DNA of 64,000 bases from CANKJK01 sp040081715. GTDB lineage: Bacteria; Acidobacteriota; Vicinamibacteria; Vicinamibacterales; UBA2999. Location: contig JBEBFY010000007.1 of assembly GCA_040081715.1 (NCBI GenBank), positions 128,138-192,137 on the forward strand, given 5' to 3'. A model generated the notes under the pieces. The model had not been told where the DNA came from and did not search any database. It saw only the letters and a program-made list of their open reading frames with translations. The position numbers and the translations under genes are program-made. Numbering within the stretch: the stretch's first letter is position 1; the number at the start of each line of letters is the position of its first letter. Below are positions 41,742 to 50,799 of the stretch, one piece after another.

Positions 41742-42681
41742 TGCCGAGCTTGCCCTTGAAGTAGCCGACCGTGGATTCCAGGCCCTCGCGCAGTTCCACC
41801 GTCGGCTCCCAGTGGAGCAGACGCCGTGCGCGGGAGATGTCCGGTTGCCGCTGCTGCGGGTCGTCGACGGGCAGCGGGTTGAAGACGATCCGACTCTTCG
41901 AGCCCGTGATGTCGATGATCGTCCGGGCGATCTCCTCGATGGTCACTTCGTGCGGGTTGCCAATGTTCACCGGCTCCGTCACGTTCGACTCCATCAGGGC
42001 GATGATGCCGGCAATCAGATCGCTCACGTAGGTGAAGCTGCGGGTCTGTGAGCCGTCCCCGAAGACCGTCACATCCTGATGGGTCAGCGCCTGCGACATG
42101 AAGGCGGGCACGGCGCGGCCGTCCTTGAGCCGCATCCGCGGGCCGTAGGTGTTGAAGATCCGCACGATGCGCGTCTGGAGGCCGTGATAGCGGTGATACG
42201 CGGCGGTCAGCGCTTCTGAAAAGCGCTTGGCCTCGTCGTAGACGCTCCGCGGGCCGATGGGGTTCACGTGGCCCCAATAGGTCTCCTTCTGCGGGTGCTC
42301 CAGAGGGTCCCCGTAGACCTCGGACGTGGAGGCCGTCATGAACACCGCGCTCTTGGTCCTGGCCAGCTCCAGTGCGTTTCTGGTGCCGAGCGAGCCGACA
42401 TCCAGCGTCTCGAAGGGCAGCTCGAGGTAGTCGATCGGGCTGGCAGGGCTGGCCCAGTTCAGCACGTAGTCCACGGGGCCGTCGATGGGGAAGGGCGCCG
42501 TGATGTCGTGCCTGATGAAGGTGAAGGGCTTGCCGGCCAGGTGTGCGATGTTGGCCTCGTCACCCGTGATGAGGTTGTCGACGCCGATGACCTCGTGGCC
42601 CCGGGCAAGGAGGGCGTCTGTGAGGTGCGAGCCGAGGAAACCGGCGGCGCCGGTGATGACGGTGCGGGGGCCTGACGCCAT
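41734..42681 (-). CDS. uxs: UDP-glucuronate decarboxylase-like SDR epimerase
   Basis: 315 residues. The NAD motif GAAGFLGSH is at the start, TSTSEVYGDPLEHPQ precedes the active-site YDEAKR (Tyr and Lys of the SDR triad), and GPRSVYDEAK with RIFNTYGPRM matches UDP-xylose synthases. The enzyme converts UDP-glucuronate to UDP-xylose in the cytoplasm. Its substrate would come from the Ugd encoded at 49504. It lies 3 bp after the WcaJ-like gene. A dTDP-glucose dehydratase-type activity is a less likely alternative. Confidence 0.82.
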   Translation of the reverse strand: MASGPRTVITGAAGFLGSHLTDALLARGHEVIGVDNLITGDEANIAHLAGKPFTFIRHDITAPFPIDGPVDYVLNWASPASPIDYLELPFETLDVGSLGTRNALELARTKSAVFMTASTSEVYGDPLEHPQKETYWGHVNPIGPRSVYDEAKRFSEALTAAYHRYHGLQTRIVRIFNTYGPRMRLKDGRAVPAFMSQALTHQDVTVFGDGSQTRSFTYVSDLIAGIIALMESNVTEPVNIGNPHEVTIEEIARTIIDITGSKSRIVFNPLPVDDPQQRQPDISRARRLLHWEPTVELREGLESTVGYFKGKLGIN

Positions 42682-42684
42682 GTC

Positions 42685-44127
42685 CTAGTACGCCTCGCTG
42701 CGACTGAAGAGGCCGCGCACCAGCGTCAGCCACATGATTTTGAGGTCGAGGCTCACGGACCAGTTTTCGATGTAGTAGAGATCGTACTCGATGCGCTTCT
42801 CGAGCGACGTGTTGCCGCGCCAGCCGTTCACCTGGGCCCAGCCGGTGATGCCGGCCTTCACCTTGTGGCGCAGCATGTACTGCGGAATCCGCTGCTTGAA
42901 CTGCGATACGAAATACGGCCGCTCGGGCCGTGGGCCGACGATCGACATGTCGCCCCGCAGCACGTTCCAGAACTGTGGCAGTTCGTCCAGGTCGAAGCGC
43001 CGCAGGAACCGGCCGACGGGCGTGCAGCGGGGGTCATCGTCGCGCGCCCACACGGGGCCGCTGTCGTCCTCCGCGTCCTGATACATCGACCGGAACTTGT
43101 AGACGTGAAACTGCCGGCCGTCCAGGCCCATGCGCTCCTGGTGGTAGAACACGGGCCCTGGTGAGGTGCGCTTCACGATGAGCGCGAGAATGGCCATCGG
43201 GATCCCGAGCACGAGGAGCGCGGCTGCCGAGAGCACGGCGTCGAGTGCGCGTTTGACCCCGGCGTTGAAGCCCTGAAGCGGCACGTCGTTGACGTTGATG
43301 ATGGGCAGGCCGTCGAGGTCTTCCAGCCGGGCGCGGAGCGCGATGAACTGCAGCAGGTCCGGCACGACCTTTATGTCGATGACTTCACGGCTGGTGGCGT
43401 TGAATAGCTCCAGCAGTTTCGAGTGCTCTTCGAGCGGCAGGGCCACGTAGAGCTGGTCCACCTTCTCGCGCTGGGCCACGTCCGCGACTTCCGTCAGCGT
43501 GCCGAGCAGCGGCAGGCCGCGATAGCCGATGTGGTCGCCGCCGGCCCGATCGTCGATGAAGCCGACCACCTGATAGCCCAGCTCGCGGTGCTGCAGCATG
43601 CGGTCGGCGACCAGCCGCCCGAGGTCCCCGGCCCCGGCAATCAGGATGCGTTTGAGGCCGATGCCCGCCCGCCAGCGGCGCTCGAGCAACTCGCGCACGG
43701 CTTCCCGCGCGGCCGAGGTGAAGACCACATTGATGGCGAGGAAGATGCCCCACACCATCTGGGAGACCTCGTAGGCGCCCTGCGCCTTGGCCGCGTCCGA
43801 CACGTAGTAGGCCTGAACGTAGAGTGTCGAGACCACGCCGAGCACCACGGCGATGATGCTGCCCACGAGCACGCCGAAGAAGTCGTCCACGCGGGAACGG
43901 CCGCGGCGCAGCCTGTAAATGCCCTGCAGGTGGAAGGCCAGCGGGGTCAGCAGCACGACAAACGGCAGCACGCCAATGTAGCGGTCGATGGGCGGGTAGC
44001 CCTTGGTCACCGGAATCAGACCGCTCTCGAATCTGATGGCGTAGGCGAGGATGAAGGCCCAGCCGGCCAGCAGCGCATCGCTGATGACGTAGAAGGCCAC
44101 GAGGATCCGGTTGTAGCGCCTCACCAT
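42685..44127 (-). CDS. Polyprenyl-phosphate hexose-1-phosphate transferase (WcaJ-like)
   Basis: 480 residues from the ATG at 44127, overlapping the preceding gene by 7 bp. Four or five N-terminal hydrophobic segments are followed by a CoA-binding-like domain and the C-terminal sugar transferase. Conserved stretches are RTSPGPVFYHQERMG, KFRSM and LDELPQFWNVLRGDMSIVGPR. It starts glycan synthesis by moving hexose-1-phosphate from a UDP-sugar to undecaprenyl phosphate at the inner membrane. WcaJ, PssA and related enzymes share this layout; the sugar is not predictable. Confidence 0.88.
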   Translation of the reverse strand: MVRRYNRILVAFYVISDALLAGWAFILAYAIRFESGLIPVTKGYPPIDRYIGVLPFVVLLTPLAFHLQGIYRLRRGRSRVDDFFGVLVGSIIAVVLGVVSTLYVQAYYVSDAAKAQGAYEVSQMVWGIFLAINVVFTSAAREAVRELLERRWRAGIGLKRILIAGAGDLGRLVADRMLQHRELGYQVVGFIDDRAGGDHIGYRGLPLLGTLTEVADVAQREKVDQLYVALPLEEHSKLLELFNATSREVIDIKVVPDLLQFIALRARLEDLDGLPIINVNDVPLQGFNAGVKRALDAVLSAAALLVLGIPMAILALIVKRTSPGPVFYHQERMGLDGRQFHVYKFRSMYQDAEDDSGPVWARDDDPRCTPVGRFLRRFDLDELPQFWNVLRGDMSIVGPRPERPYFVSQFKQRIPQYMLRHKVKAGITGWAQVNGWRGNTSLEKRIEYDLYYIENWSVSLDLKIMWLTLVRGLFSRSEAY

Positions 44128-45233
44128 GTCCAGGCCGGTCCGTGAACCACCGTCTCGTCGATCACCTGCTTCAGGTGCGTCAGGCAGATCTCCCGGCTGA
44201 AGCGCTCGGCCTGCCGGCGCGCGGCGCCAGGCGCGGGTGTCAGGGCATCGAGACGTGAGAAGGCTGCGTCCCACGCCTCCGGGGAGTCATCCGCGACCAG
44301 GATGCCCGTCTCGTCATCCACCACGGTTTCCAGCGCACCACCGCGACCAAGTGCGACGACCGGCCGTCCGCAGGCCTGGGCCTCAAGCGGTGCAATCCCG
44401 AAATCCTCTTCGGCCGGAAGCAGCACCGCGGCCGCCTGCCGGTATTCCGTGCGGACGGCGTCATCCGGCAGCCGGCCGAGGAACGTCACGTGCGGTTCGC
44501 CCCGCGCTTCCAGCCGGGCGCGCTCGGGGCCTTCGCCCACGATGCGCAGATCTCGGCCCGCACGACGGGTGGCGTCAATCGCGAGGTCGATCCGCTTGTA
44601 GGGAACCAGGGCAGACACGATGAGGACATGGTCGCCGGGCGTGGTGTCCGCCGGCGTGTAAAACATTGTATCTACAGGGGGATAAACCACCGTCGATGGA
44701 CGATTATAGTAGCGGCTGATCCGGCCGGCAACGTGTGCCGAGTTGGCCACGAAGCGGCCTACCCGCGAGGCGGTGCGCGCGTCCCACCGCGCCAGATGGC
44801 CGAGTACCGGGCGGTAGAGCCCGTAGTGGGCGGCCCAGCCCACCCGATCCACCCCGAAGTACGCCTCGAACTGGTCCCAGGCGTAGCGCATGGGGGAGTG
44901 GCAGTAGCACACATGCACCGTGTTGGCCGGCACGATGACCGACTTGGCCACGCAGTGACTGCTGCTGACCACCAGGTCGTAGCCCGCGAAGTCGAAGCGC
45001 TCGATGAGCGCGGGGAAGAGGGGCAGGAAGTGCCGGTAGTGACGGCGTAACGCCGGCACCCGCTGGAGCACGCTGGTAATGATGCGGTGCCCTTCGATCC
45101 GGGCGTTCAGGCGGCCAGGCTCGTGGATGAGCGTGAAGATGTCGGCTTCGGGATAGATCTCGCACAGGACGTCGAGCACCTTCTCGCCGCCCCGCATGCC
45201 GGTCAGCCAGTCGTGGACAAGGGCAACCCGCAT
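44121..45233 (-). CDS. Glycosyltransferase family 4
   Basis: 370 residues. The N-terminal GMRGGEKVLDVL and the C-terminal PAEEDFGIAPLEAQACGRPVVA (the E-x7-E motif) mark a GT-B fold GT4 enzyme. It would add a sugar from an activated donor to a lipid-linked acceptor. The stop-start overlap with the next upstream gene is one base (TGATG), consistent with one operon. Confidence 0.87.
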   Translation of the reverse strand: MRVALVHDWLTGMRGGEKVLDVLCEIYPEADIFTLIHEPGRLNARIEGHRIITSVLQRVPALRRHYRHFLPLFPALIERFDFAGYDLVVSSSHCVAKSVIVPANTVHVCYCHSPMRYAWDQFEAYFGVDRVGWAAHYGLYRPVLGHLARWDARTASRVGRFVANSAHVAGRISRYYNRPSTVVYPPVDTMFYTPADTTPGDHVLIVSALVPYKRIDLAIDATRRAGRDLRIVGEGPERARLEARGEPHVTFLGRLPDDAVRTEYRQAAAVLLPAEEDFGIAPLEAQACGRPVVALGRGGALETVVDDETGILVADDSPEAWDAAFSRLDALTPAPGAARRQAERFSREICLTHLKQVIDETVVHGPAWTW

Positions 45234-46345
45234 CAGCGGCCAGCCACCTCTCGGTAGATGGCCAGCGTGCGGGCCACGGAGTCATGCCACGAGAAGTGGC
45301 GGGCCCGCTCCAGGCCCTTCCTGCGCAGGTCCGCGCGCAGGACGTCGTCGGTCAGCACGCGCTTGATGCCGTTCTTGATGTCCACGGTGTCCAGCGGGTC
45401 CACGAGCACCGCGGCATCGCCGGCCACTTCCGGGAGGGACGAGACGTTCGAGGTGACCACGGGGGTCCCGCTGGCCATGGCTTCGAGCGGTGGCAGGCCG
45501 AACCCCTCGTAGAGAGAGGGAAACACGAACACCGAGGCCAGCTTGTAGAGCGCGGCCAGCGTCTGGTCGTTCAGGAAGCCAAGGAAGCGCACGTGCTTGT
45601 GCAGCTTGTGCGCATGCACGGCATGGCGGAGCGCGGGGAGCTTGCTGATCTCGTCGCCGATGATCAGCAGCGTCAGGTCCGGGAAGCCGTCGCGCCTGAG
45701 GCCCGCGAACGCGTCGATGAGGCGCACCAGGTTCTTGTGCGGCTTGATGTTGCCTACATACAGCACGAACGGGTGGTGAAGCTGATACCGCTCCCGCACC
45801 AGGGCGATGTCAGCCTCGCTGGGCGAGGCGCCGAACTGCTCGTCGAGCGCGTTGTACGTGACCTGGATGCGGTCCGCGGGTACATGCACGTAGCGCAGGA
45901 TGTCCTGCTTGGAGGCTTCCGACACGGTGAGGATGCGGTCGGCGCGGTGCGCCGCCGCCCAGATCGACGCGCGGGCGTAAAGGTAGGCGAACCGGCTGGG
46001 CAGGTACTGCGGAAAGCGGAGGTGGATGCAGTCGTGGATGGTCACCACCGCCCGGCAGGGGACGGCGGGTGGCAGCACGTAGTGGGGCGCGTGAAACACA
46101 TCAGGCTTCTCGCGCCACAGCACCCAGGGCACATGCACCTGCTCGGCGATGGAGTAGTTGTCGGACGGTTCCAGCACGGTCCGGAAGTTGGGGCCGAGCG
46201 TCGCCGCGACGTCCATGTCGTCCTTCGCACACAGGAGGACATACTCGCTCGCCGGGTCCAGGCGCGCGAGATGGCGCAGCAGGTTCCGGATGTACGTGCC
46301 GATGCCGAAGTCGTGGATCTTGCGGACATCGATGGCGACGCGCAT
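45233..46345 (-). CDS. Glycosyltransferase family 4
   Basis: 370 residues. DFGIGTYIRNLLRHLARL near the start and FPSLYEGFGLPPLEAMASGTPVVT near the end (E-x7-E) place it in GT4. The phosphate-binding VGNIKPHKNLVRLIDAF segment is typical of mannosyl- and rhamnosyltransferases. It is 25 bp downstream of the GT2 gene and overlaps the next GT4 by one base. Confidence 0.88.
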   Translation of the reverse strand: MRVAIDVRKIHDFGIGTYIRNLLRHLARLDPASEYVLLCAKDDMDVAATLGPNFRTVLEPSDNYSIAEQVHVPWVLWREKPDVFHAPHYVLPPAVPCRAVVTIHDCIHLRFPQYLPSRFAYLYARASIWAAAHRADRILTVSEASKQDILRYVHVPADRIQVTYNALDEQFGASPSEADIALVRERYQLHHPFVLYVGNIKPHKNLVRLIDAFAGLRRDGFPDLTLLIIGDEISKLPALRHAVHAHKLHKHVRFLGFLNDQTLAALYKLASVFVFPSLYEGFGLPPLEAMASGTPVVTSNVSSLPEVAGDAAVLVDPLDTVDIKNGIKRVLTDDVLRADLRRKGLERARHFSWHDSVARTLAIYREVAGR

Positions 46346-46370
46346 GGCTCTTGATGGTACTAGAGAGTGG

Positions 46371-47228
46371 CTACTCGACCCGGACGCCGCGCAGTGCCAG
46401 ATAGAGACGCAGCAGCGGGGCCCAGCGTGGGAGGTGCTTCCTGTAGAAGGCCAGATGGCTCTGGTGGTAGCGGAGGTTCGTGGCGGCCGGCGCGGTCGCG
46501 GCGGAGCGGCCGCGCAGGTGGATGACCTCGGCGGCGGGCGTAAAAAGGATCTGCCCGCCCTGGGCGCGCAGCGACGCGCAGAAGTCGACGTCCTCGGTGT
46601 ACATGAAGAAGCGCTCGTCGAGCAGGCCCACGGCCTCGGCGGCGGCCCGGCGCACGAGCAGGCAGGCTCCGCTGACCCAATCGACCACGCGTTCCTCCCG
46701 GCTCAGCCGCTCCACGCTGGCCAGCGCCCAGGCCTCGCGCGCGGCGAGGCCCTGCATCAGCCGCTTCTGCCGCCACTCGACGGCGGGGCTGATCATCGAT
46801 CCCCAGGAGAGTTCCGGATTGCCGGCTCCGTCGATGAGTCGCGGGCCGAGCGCGGCCACGCCAGGTCGTCCGTCCAGCACGCCGACCATGCGGTCGATGG
46901 CGCCCGGAGGTACGACGGTGTCGCTGTTGAGCAGCAGGACCAGTTCGGACGCAGCAGCCCGAATCCCGAGATTGTTGGCCCGGGCGAAGCCGAGGTTGGC
47001 GCCGGCCTCGACAAGCTGGACGGCCGGGCAGTTCGCGCGGACCCAGACGGCGCTGCCATCCTGGGAAGCGTTGTCAACCACCACCACGTCCAGCGCGATC
47101 GCGGGTGGTGTGTCGAGCAGGGACCGCAGGCATCGCTCCAGATCCACCCGGGTGTTGTAGCTGACGATGACGATGGACAGGCGGGCGCCGGGCTGTATCG
47201 GTGGCGCCGGCATGCGTGGCGTTGACAT
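46371..47228 (-). CDS. Glycosyltransferase family 2, rhamnosyltransferase-like
   Basis: 285 residues. The GT-A nucleotide motif SIVIVSYNTR, then DNASQDGS and a DxD-like NSDT, and the C-terminal YTEDVDFCASLRAQG match WbbL-like GT2 enzymes. It would extend the lipid-linked oligosaccharide. Its first codons lie in a 15-bp tandem repeat that also covers the end of the previous gene, so two in-frame ATGs are available. Confidence 0.86.
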   Translation of the reverse strand: MSTPRMPAPPIQPGARLSIVIVSYNTRVDLERCLRSLLDTPPAIALDVVVVDNASQDGSAVWVRANCPAVQLVEAGANLGFARANNLGIRAAASELVLLLNSDTVVPPGAIDRMVGVLDGRPGVAALGPRLIDGAGNPELSWGSMISPAVEWRQKRLMQGLAAREAWALASVERLSREERVVDWVSGACLLVRRAAAEAVGLLDERFFMYTEDVDFCASLRAQGGQILFTPAAEVIHLRGRSAATAPAATNLRYHQSHLAFYRKHLPRWAPLLRLYLALRGVRVE

Positions 47229-47262
47229 GAATGGCGCTGGTATCAGTGGCGCTGAAATGCGC
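47203..47262. repeat. 15-bp imperfect tandem repeat at a glycosyltransferase junction
   Basis: Four units, each opening GGCG and most with an ATG or ATC at position 10-12: 47203-47217, 47218-47232, 47233-47247 and 47248-47262. They span the stop codon of one glycosyltransferase and the start of the next, 14 bp apart. Unit gain or loss would alter the spacing or the N-terminus by five codons without breaking frame. Confidence 0.55.
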
Positions 47263-48349
47263 GACGCTGTTCCGCGGCTGCCTGCTCCAGCGCGGCGAGC
47301 ACCGCGGTGGCGCAGGTAGTCCAGGCATAGCGCCCGACAACCTCCGGCGCAGCCGTGAGCACCGCTGCCCGGGTCGGCTCGTTGTAGAGGGCTCGCTCCA
47401 GGGCACCTGCGACGAGATTCGGTTCCGGGCGGGCCACATAGAGCGCCGCATCGCCGAACACCTCATGCGCGACCTCGGTGTCGAGCAGGACGGGGGGAAC
47501 GCCGTGCACCAGCGCGTCGAGCGGCGGGATGCCGAAGCCTTCGTAGCTGGAAAGGTACGCGAAGGCGCGGGCCTCCGCGTACAGCCGGGTCAGCACGTCG
47601 TCGGTCACGTAGGCGTGCACGGTAATCCGGTTGGCCATGCCGGATGCCTGACGCACGGCTTCGATGTCCACATGCGGATGCGTGCGGTTGTCGCCGACGA
47701 TGGCGAGGCGCGCCGACGGGTGAGTGGCCGCCACCCGCGCGAAGCCTCGGACGAGCTCGGGCACGTGACGACGGTTGAAGATCGAGCCGACCATCAGCAC
47801 GGTCTCCTGACGGAGGCCCCCAGCGGTCTGCGCTGGCAGGCCGCTGGGGCCGGGCGCCGCCACGCGGATGCGCTCCAGCGGCACGCCGAGGTGATCGTGG
47901 ATCTCGCGCCGGGAGAACTCGGTGAGAGTCAGGACGGTAGCCGCCCGCCGGGCTGCGGCTCTGGTGAGCGTCCGGCGCCGGAGCCCCTCCCGCAGCCGGA
48001 ACCACTCGGGGTGTGCCGCGAATGAGACGTCGTGAATCGATACGACCAGCGGCATGGATCCCGTCATTGGTCCGGAATACGCAGGTGCGAAGAGCACATC
48101 GGCACCCGCGGCCCTGGCGAGGCCCGGGAAGGCAATCTGCTCCCAGTACAGGCTGCCGCCGGCACGCACGGCGACGCGCCACCCCTGGCGATCAAGCAGA
48201 GGCTGCTCGATGGCCTCGTTGCTGCACCAGATGATCTCGTGCCCGGCCGCGGCCGGCAGCGTCCGCCACACCCGGGCGATCTCGGCCAGATACCGGCCGA
48301 CGCCGGTGGGCTGGCCGCCGAGTTCCCTGGCGTCGATGGCAATGCGCAT
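47243..48349 (-). CDS. Glycosyltransferase family 4
   Basis: 368 residues from the ATG at 48349, which shares one base with the preceding stop (TAATG). MRIAIDARELGGQPTGVGRYL at the N-terminus and YLSSYEGFGIPPLDALVHGVPPVL near the end (D replaces the second E of E-x7-E) mark GT4. Probably acts at the cytoplasmic face on the lipid-linked glycan. Donor sugar unknown. Confidence 0.86.
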   Translation of the reverse strand: MRIAIDARELGGQPTGVGRYLAEIARVWRTLPAAAGHEIIWCSNEAIEQPLLDRQGWRVAVRAGGSLYWEQIAFPGLARAAGADVLFAPAYSGPMTGSMPLVVSIHDVSFAAHPEWFRLREGLRRRTLTRAAARRAATVLTLTEFSRREIHDHLGVPLERIRVAAPGPSGLPAQTAGGLRQETVLMVGSIFNRRHVPELVRGFARVAATHPSARLAIVGDNRTHPHVDIEAVRQASGMANRITVHAYVTDDVLTRLYAEARAFAYLSSYEGFGIPPLDALVHGVPPVLLDTEVAHEVFGDAALYVARPEPNLVAGALERALYNEPTRAAVLTAAPEVVGRYAWTTCATAVLAALEQAAAEQRRAFQRH

Positions 48350-49479
48350 TACGTTCGCGCTGCCTCGCGGCGGCGCGCCACCGCGTACTCGTAGGCGGCG
48401 CGGAGCTCGCGGGCGGCGGCCTCCCACGAAAAGGTACGCGCCCGCGCAAGTCCCCGGCTGGCATGCGCGGTGGCGACGGCCGTGTCGGTGGCCAGGCGCA
48501 CGAGCGCGACGGAGAACGCCTCCACGTCGTCCACATCGACGGAAGTGCCGGCGTCACCGCTCACTTCCCGCAGCGCCCCGCGGTTTGACGTCAGCACCGG
48601 GACGCCGGCCGACATCGCTTCCAGCACCGGCAGCCCGAACCCTTCGTCGAGCGAAGGCAGCACGAGGAGGCGTGCCCCGCCGTACAGCGCCTCCCGGGCC
48701 GTGTCCGCCACGTAGCCCCGATAGTCCACGTGGCCAGCCAGGGGCGCACGCGACCACCGGGCCGCCCAGGCCTGCGCGCCTGGCGTCATGGCCCCCGCGA
48801 TCACGAGCGGCGGGAGGGCCGGGTTCCTGGCAAGGGCGAGTTCGTAGGCGTCGAGCAGACTCCCCAGGTGCTTCCGCGGGTCGAGCGTGCCCACGAAGAG
48901 AATGTAGCCGCCCGGCGGCAGATTCGGCGCCTGACCCAGCCGCTGCCACACAGGGGCGCCGGGCCGGCACACGAAGATGCGCTCCCGAGGCACGCTGAAG
49001 GTCATTTGAATGAGGCTGGCCGTGTACTCGGAGATGGTCACCACGGCATCGGCGCGCCTGGCGTGCCGGGCGGCAAGCAGGGGGTAGTCACGGCGGATCT
49101 CCCGCACGCTGTGTTCGGGCCGCGAGAGGAAGTGCAGGTCCATGATGCTCACCACCTGGGCGGCGTGCGCGGCGGGAATCAGCAGCGGATGGAGCCCGTG
49201 GACCACGTCGGCCCGGCCGGTCAGCCATTCGATGGGCGGCCAGCCGCGACGATGCCAGAGCTGGTTCAGCAGCCGCACCGGGATCCGGTGGTCCGATGCC
49301 GTGGCGCCCATCGCGGCCGCGACGTCCCGCGGCAGCCGGTCCTTCCACGAACTGGAGAAGAGAACCAGCGTGTCGCTCGAGGACTGCTGCCTGGCATACG
49401 CGTCGGCCAGATGGTGGACGTACTCGCCAACCCCCGTGCGCGCCCGCAGGGCCGGTCGATAGTCGACAACCACCCGCAC
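48349..49479 (-). CDS. Glycosyltransferase family 4
   Basis: 376 residues from a GTG at 49479. RARTGVGEYVHHLA near the start, LFVGTLDPRKHLGSLLDAY in the middle and LPSLDEGFGLPVLEAMSAGVPVLT at the end (E-x7-E) are GT4 features. It is the first minus-strand gene of the locus. Only 24 bp separate it from ugd, transcribed the other way, so both promoters must overlap. Confidence 0.86.
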   Translation of the reverse strand: MRVVVDYRPALRARTGVGEYVHHLADAYARQQSSSDTLVLFSSSWKDRLPRDVAAAMGATASDHRIPVRLLNQLWHRRGWPPIEWLTGRADVVHGLHPLLIPAAHAAQVVSIMDLHFLSRPEHSVREIRRDYPLLAARHARRADAVVTISEYTASLIQMTFSVPRERIFVCRPGAPVWQRLGQAPNLPPGGYILFVGTLDPRKHLGSLLDAYELALARNPALPPLVIAGAMTPGAQAWAARWSRAPLAGHVDYRGYVADTAREALYGGARLLVLPSLDEGFGLPVLEAMSAGVPVLTSNRGALREVSGDAGTSVDVDDVEAFSVALVRLATDTAVATAHASRGLARARTFSWEAAARELRAAYEYAVARRREAART

Positions 49480-49503
49480 GGGCAGAGGGTACCATGTAGC
49501 CCG

Positions 49504-50799
49504 ATGAAGATCGCCATTGTTGGAACCGGATACGTCGGCCTGGTCGCGGGCGCCTGCTTCGCGGAGAGCGGCAACGAGGTGGTGTGTGTCGATAAGGACG
49601 CCGCCAAGCTACGGCTGCTGCGCGACGGACACATGCCTATTTATGAGCCCGGGCTCGAGGAGCTGGTCCGGAGAGGTGTGGCCGAGAAGCGCCTGACCTT
49701 CACCGCCGCGCTTCCCAAGGCGGTCCGCGACTCCGAGGTCATCTTCATCGCCGTGGGCACGCCGCAGGGCGAGGATGGGTCCGCTGACCTGCGGCACGTG
49801 CTGCAGGTGGCGGAGGAGATTGCCGCAGCCATGGACGGCTACAAGGTCGTGGTGGACAAAAGCACGGTGCCGGTCGGGACGGCCGCGCGCGTGCGCGACG
49901 TCATCAGGAAGGGCACGGAGCATCCGGTCAGCGTCGTCAGCAATCCAGAGTTCCTGAAGCAGGGCGCCGCGGTGGAGGACTTCCTGAAGCCGGATCGGGT
50001 GGTCATCGGCGTGGAAGACGACCGGGCCCGCGACGTGATGCTTGAGCTGTATGCACCCTTCACGCGCACGGGTGCCCCCATGCTGGTGATGGACTGCGCC
50101 AGCGCGGAGTTGTCCAAGTACGCCGCCAACGCCATGCTGGCCACCCGCATCTCGTTCATGAACGAAGTGGCCAACGTGTGTGAGCGGGTGGGGGCCGACG
50201 TGGATCAGGTGCGCCGGGCCATGGGCACGGACCGCCGGATTGGCCAGGCGTTCCTCTTTCCGGGCATCGGGTACGGCGGCAGCTGCTTTCCCAAGGACGT
50301 CTCGGCCCTGGTCAGCTTCGCGGCGGACACGCAATACGACTTCCGCATCCTCCGGGCCGTGGAGGCGGTGAACGAGTCCCAGAAGATGGTCCTGTTCGAG
50401 AAGATGGCGGCCCATTTCGGCAACCTCAAGGGCAAGTCCGTCGCCGTCTGGGGCCTCGCCTTCAAGCCGCGCACCGACGACATGCGCGAGGCACCGGCTG
50501 TGCCACTGATCGAGGCGCTGCTCGCCTCGGGCGCCAAAGTGCGGGCCTTTGACCCCGAGGCGATGGAGGTCGCCAGGACGATCTTCGGCACACGGATCAC
50601 GCTGGCGAAGTCCCCCTACGACGCCGTCAAGGGCGCCGACGCGCTGGCGCTGGTCACGGAGTGGAGCGAGTTCCGGCAGCCGGACTTCGCCCGGATCCAT
50701 ACGCTCATGCGCACACCGGTCGTGTTTGACGGCCGCAACATCTTCACCCCCGAGCAGATGGGCGCGGCGGGTTTCACCTACTACGCGATCGGCCGATGA
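49504..50799 (+). CDS. ugd: UDP-glucose 6-dehydrogenase
   Basis: 431 residues. NAD motif GTGYVGLVAGACFAE, the VAVGTPQGEDGSAD loop, KSTVPVGTA and the catalytic Cys in IGYGGSCFPKD are all present. It oxidises UDP-glucose to UDP-glucuronate in two NAD-dependent steps. The product can feed the decarboxylase at 41734 to make UDP-xylose. A TACCAT hexamer lies 8 nt before the ATG and no Shine-Dalgarno is seen. galE begins in its stop codon. Confidence 0.95.
   Translation: MKIAIVGTGYVGLVAGACFAESGNEVVCVDKDAAKLRLLRDGHMPIYEPGLEELVRRGVAEKRLTFTAALPKAVRDSEVIFIAVGTPQGEDGSADLRHVLQVAEEIAAAMDGYKVVVDKSTVPVGTAARVRDVIRKGTEHPVSVVSNPEFLKQGAAVEDFLKPDRVVIGVEDDRARDVMLELYAPFTRTGAPMLVMDCASAELSKYAANAMLATRISFMNEVANVCERVGADVDQVRRAMGTDRRIGQAFLFPGIGYGGSCFPKDVSALVSFAADTQYDFRILRAVEAVNESQKMVLFEKMAAHFGNLKGKSVAVWGLAFKPRTDDMREAPAVPLIEALLASGAKVRAFDPEAMEVARTIFGTRITLAKSPYDAVKGADALALVTEWSEFRQPDFARIHTLMRTPVVFDGRNIFTPEQMGAAGFTYYAIGR

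Noticed and set aside
48730..49503. N-terminal extension of ugd upstream of 49504
   Set aside because: The extra sequence is antisense to the GT4 gene and lacks motifs; MKIAIVGTGYVGLVAG is the standard start.
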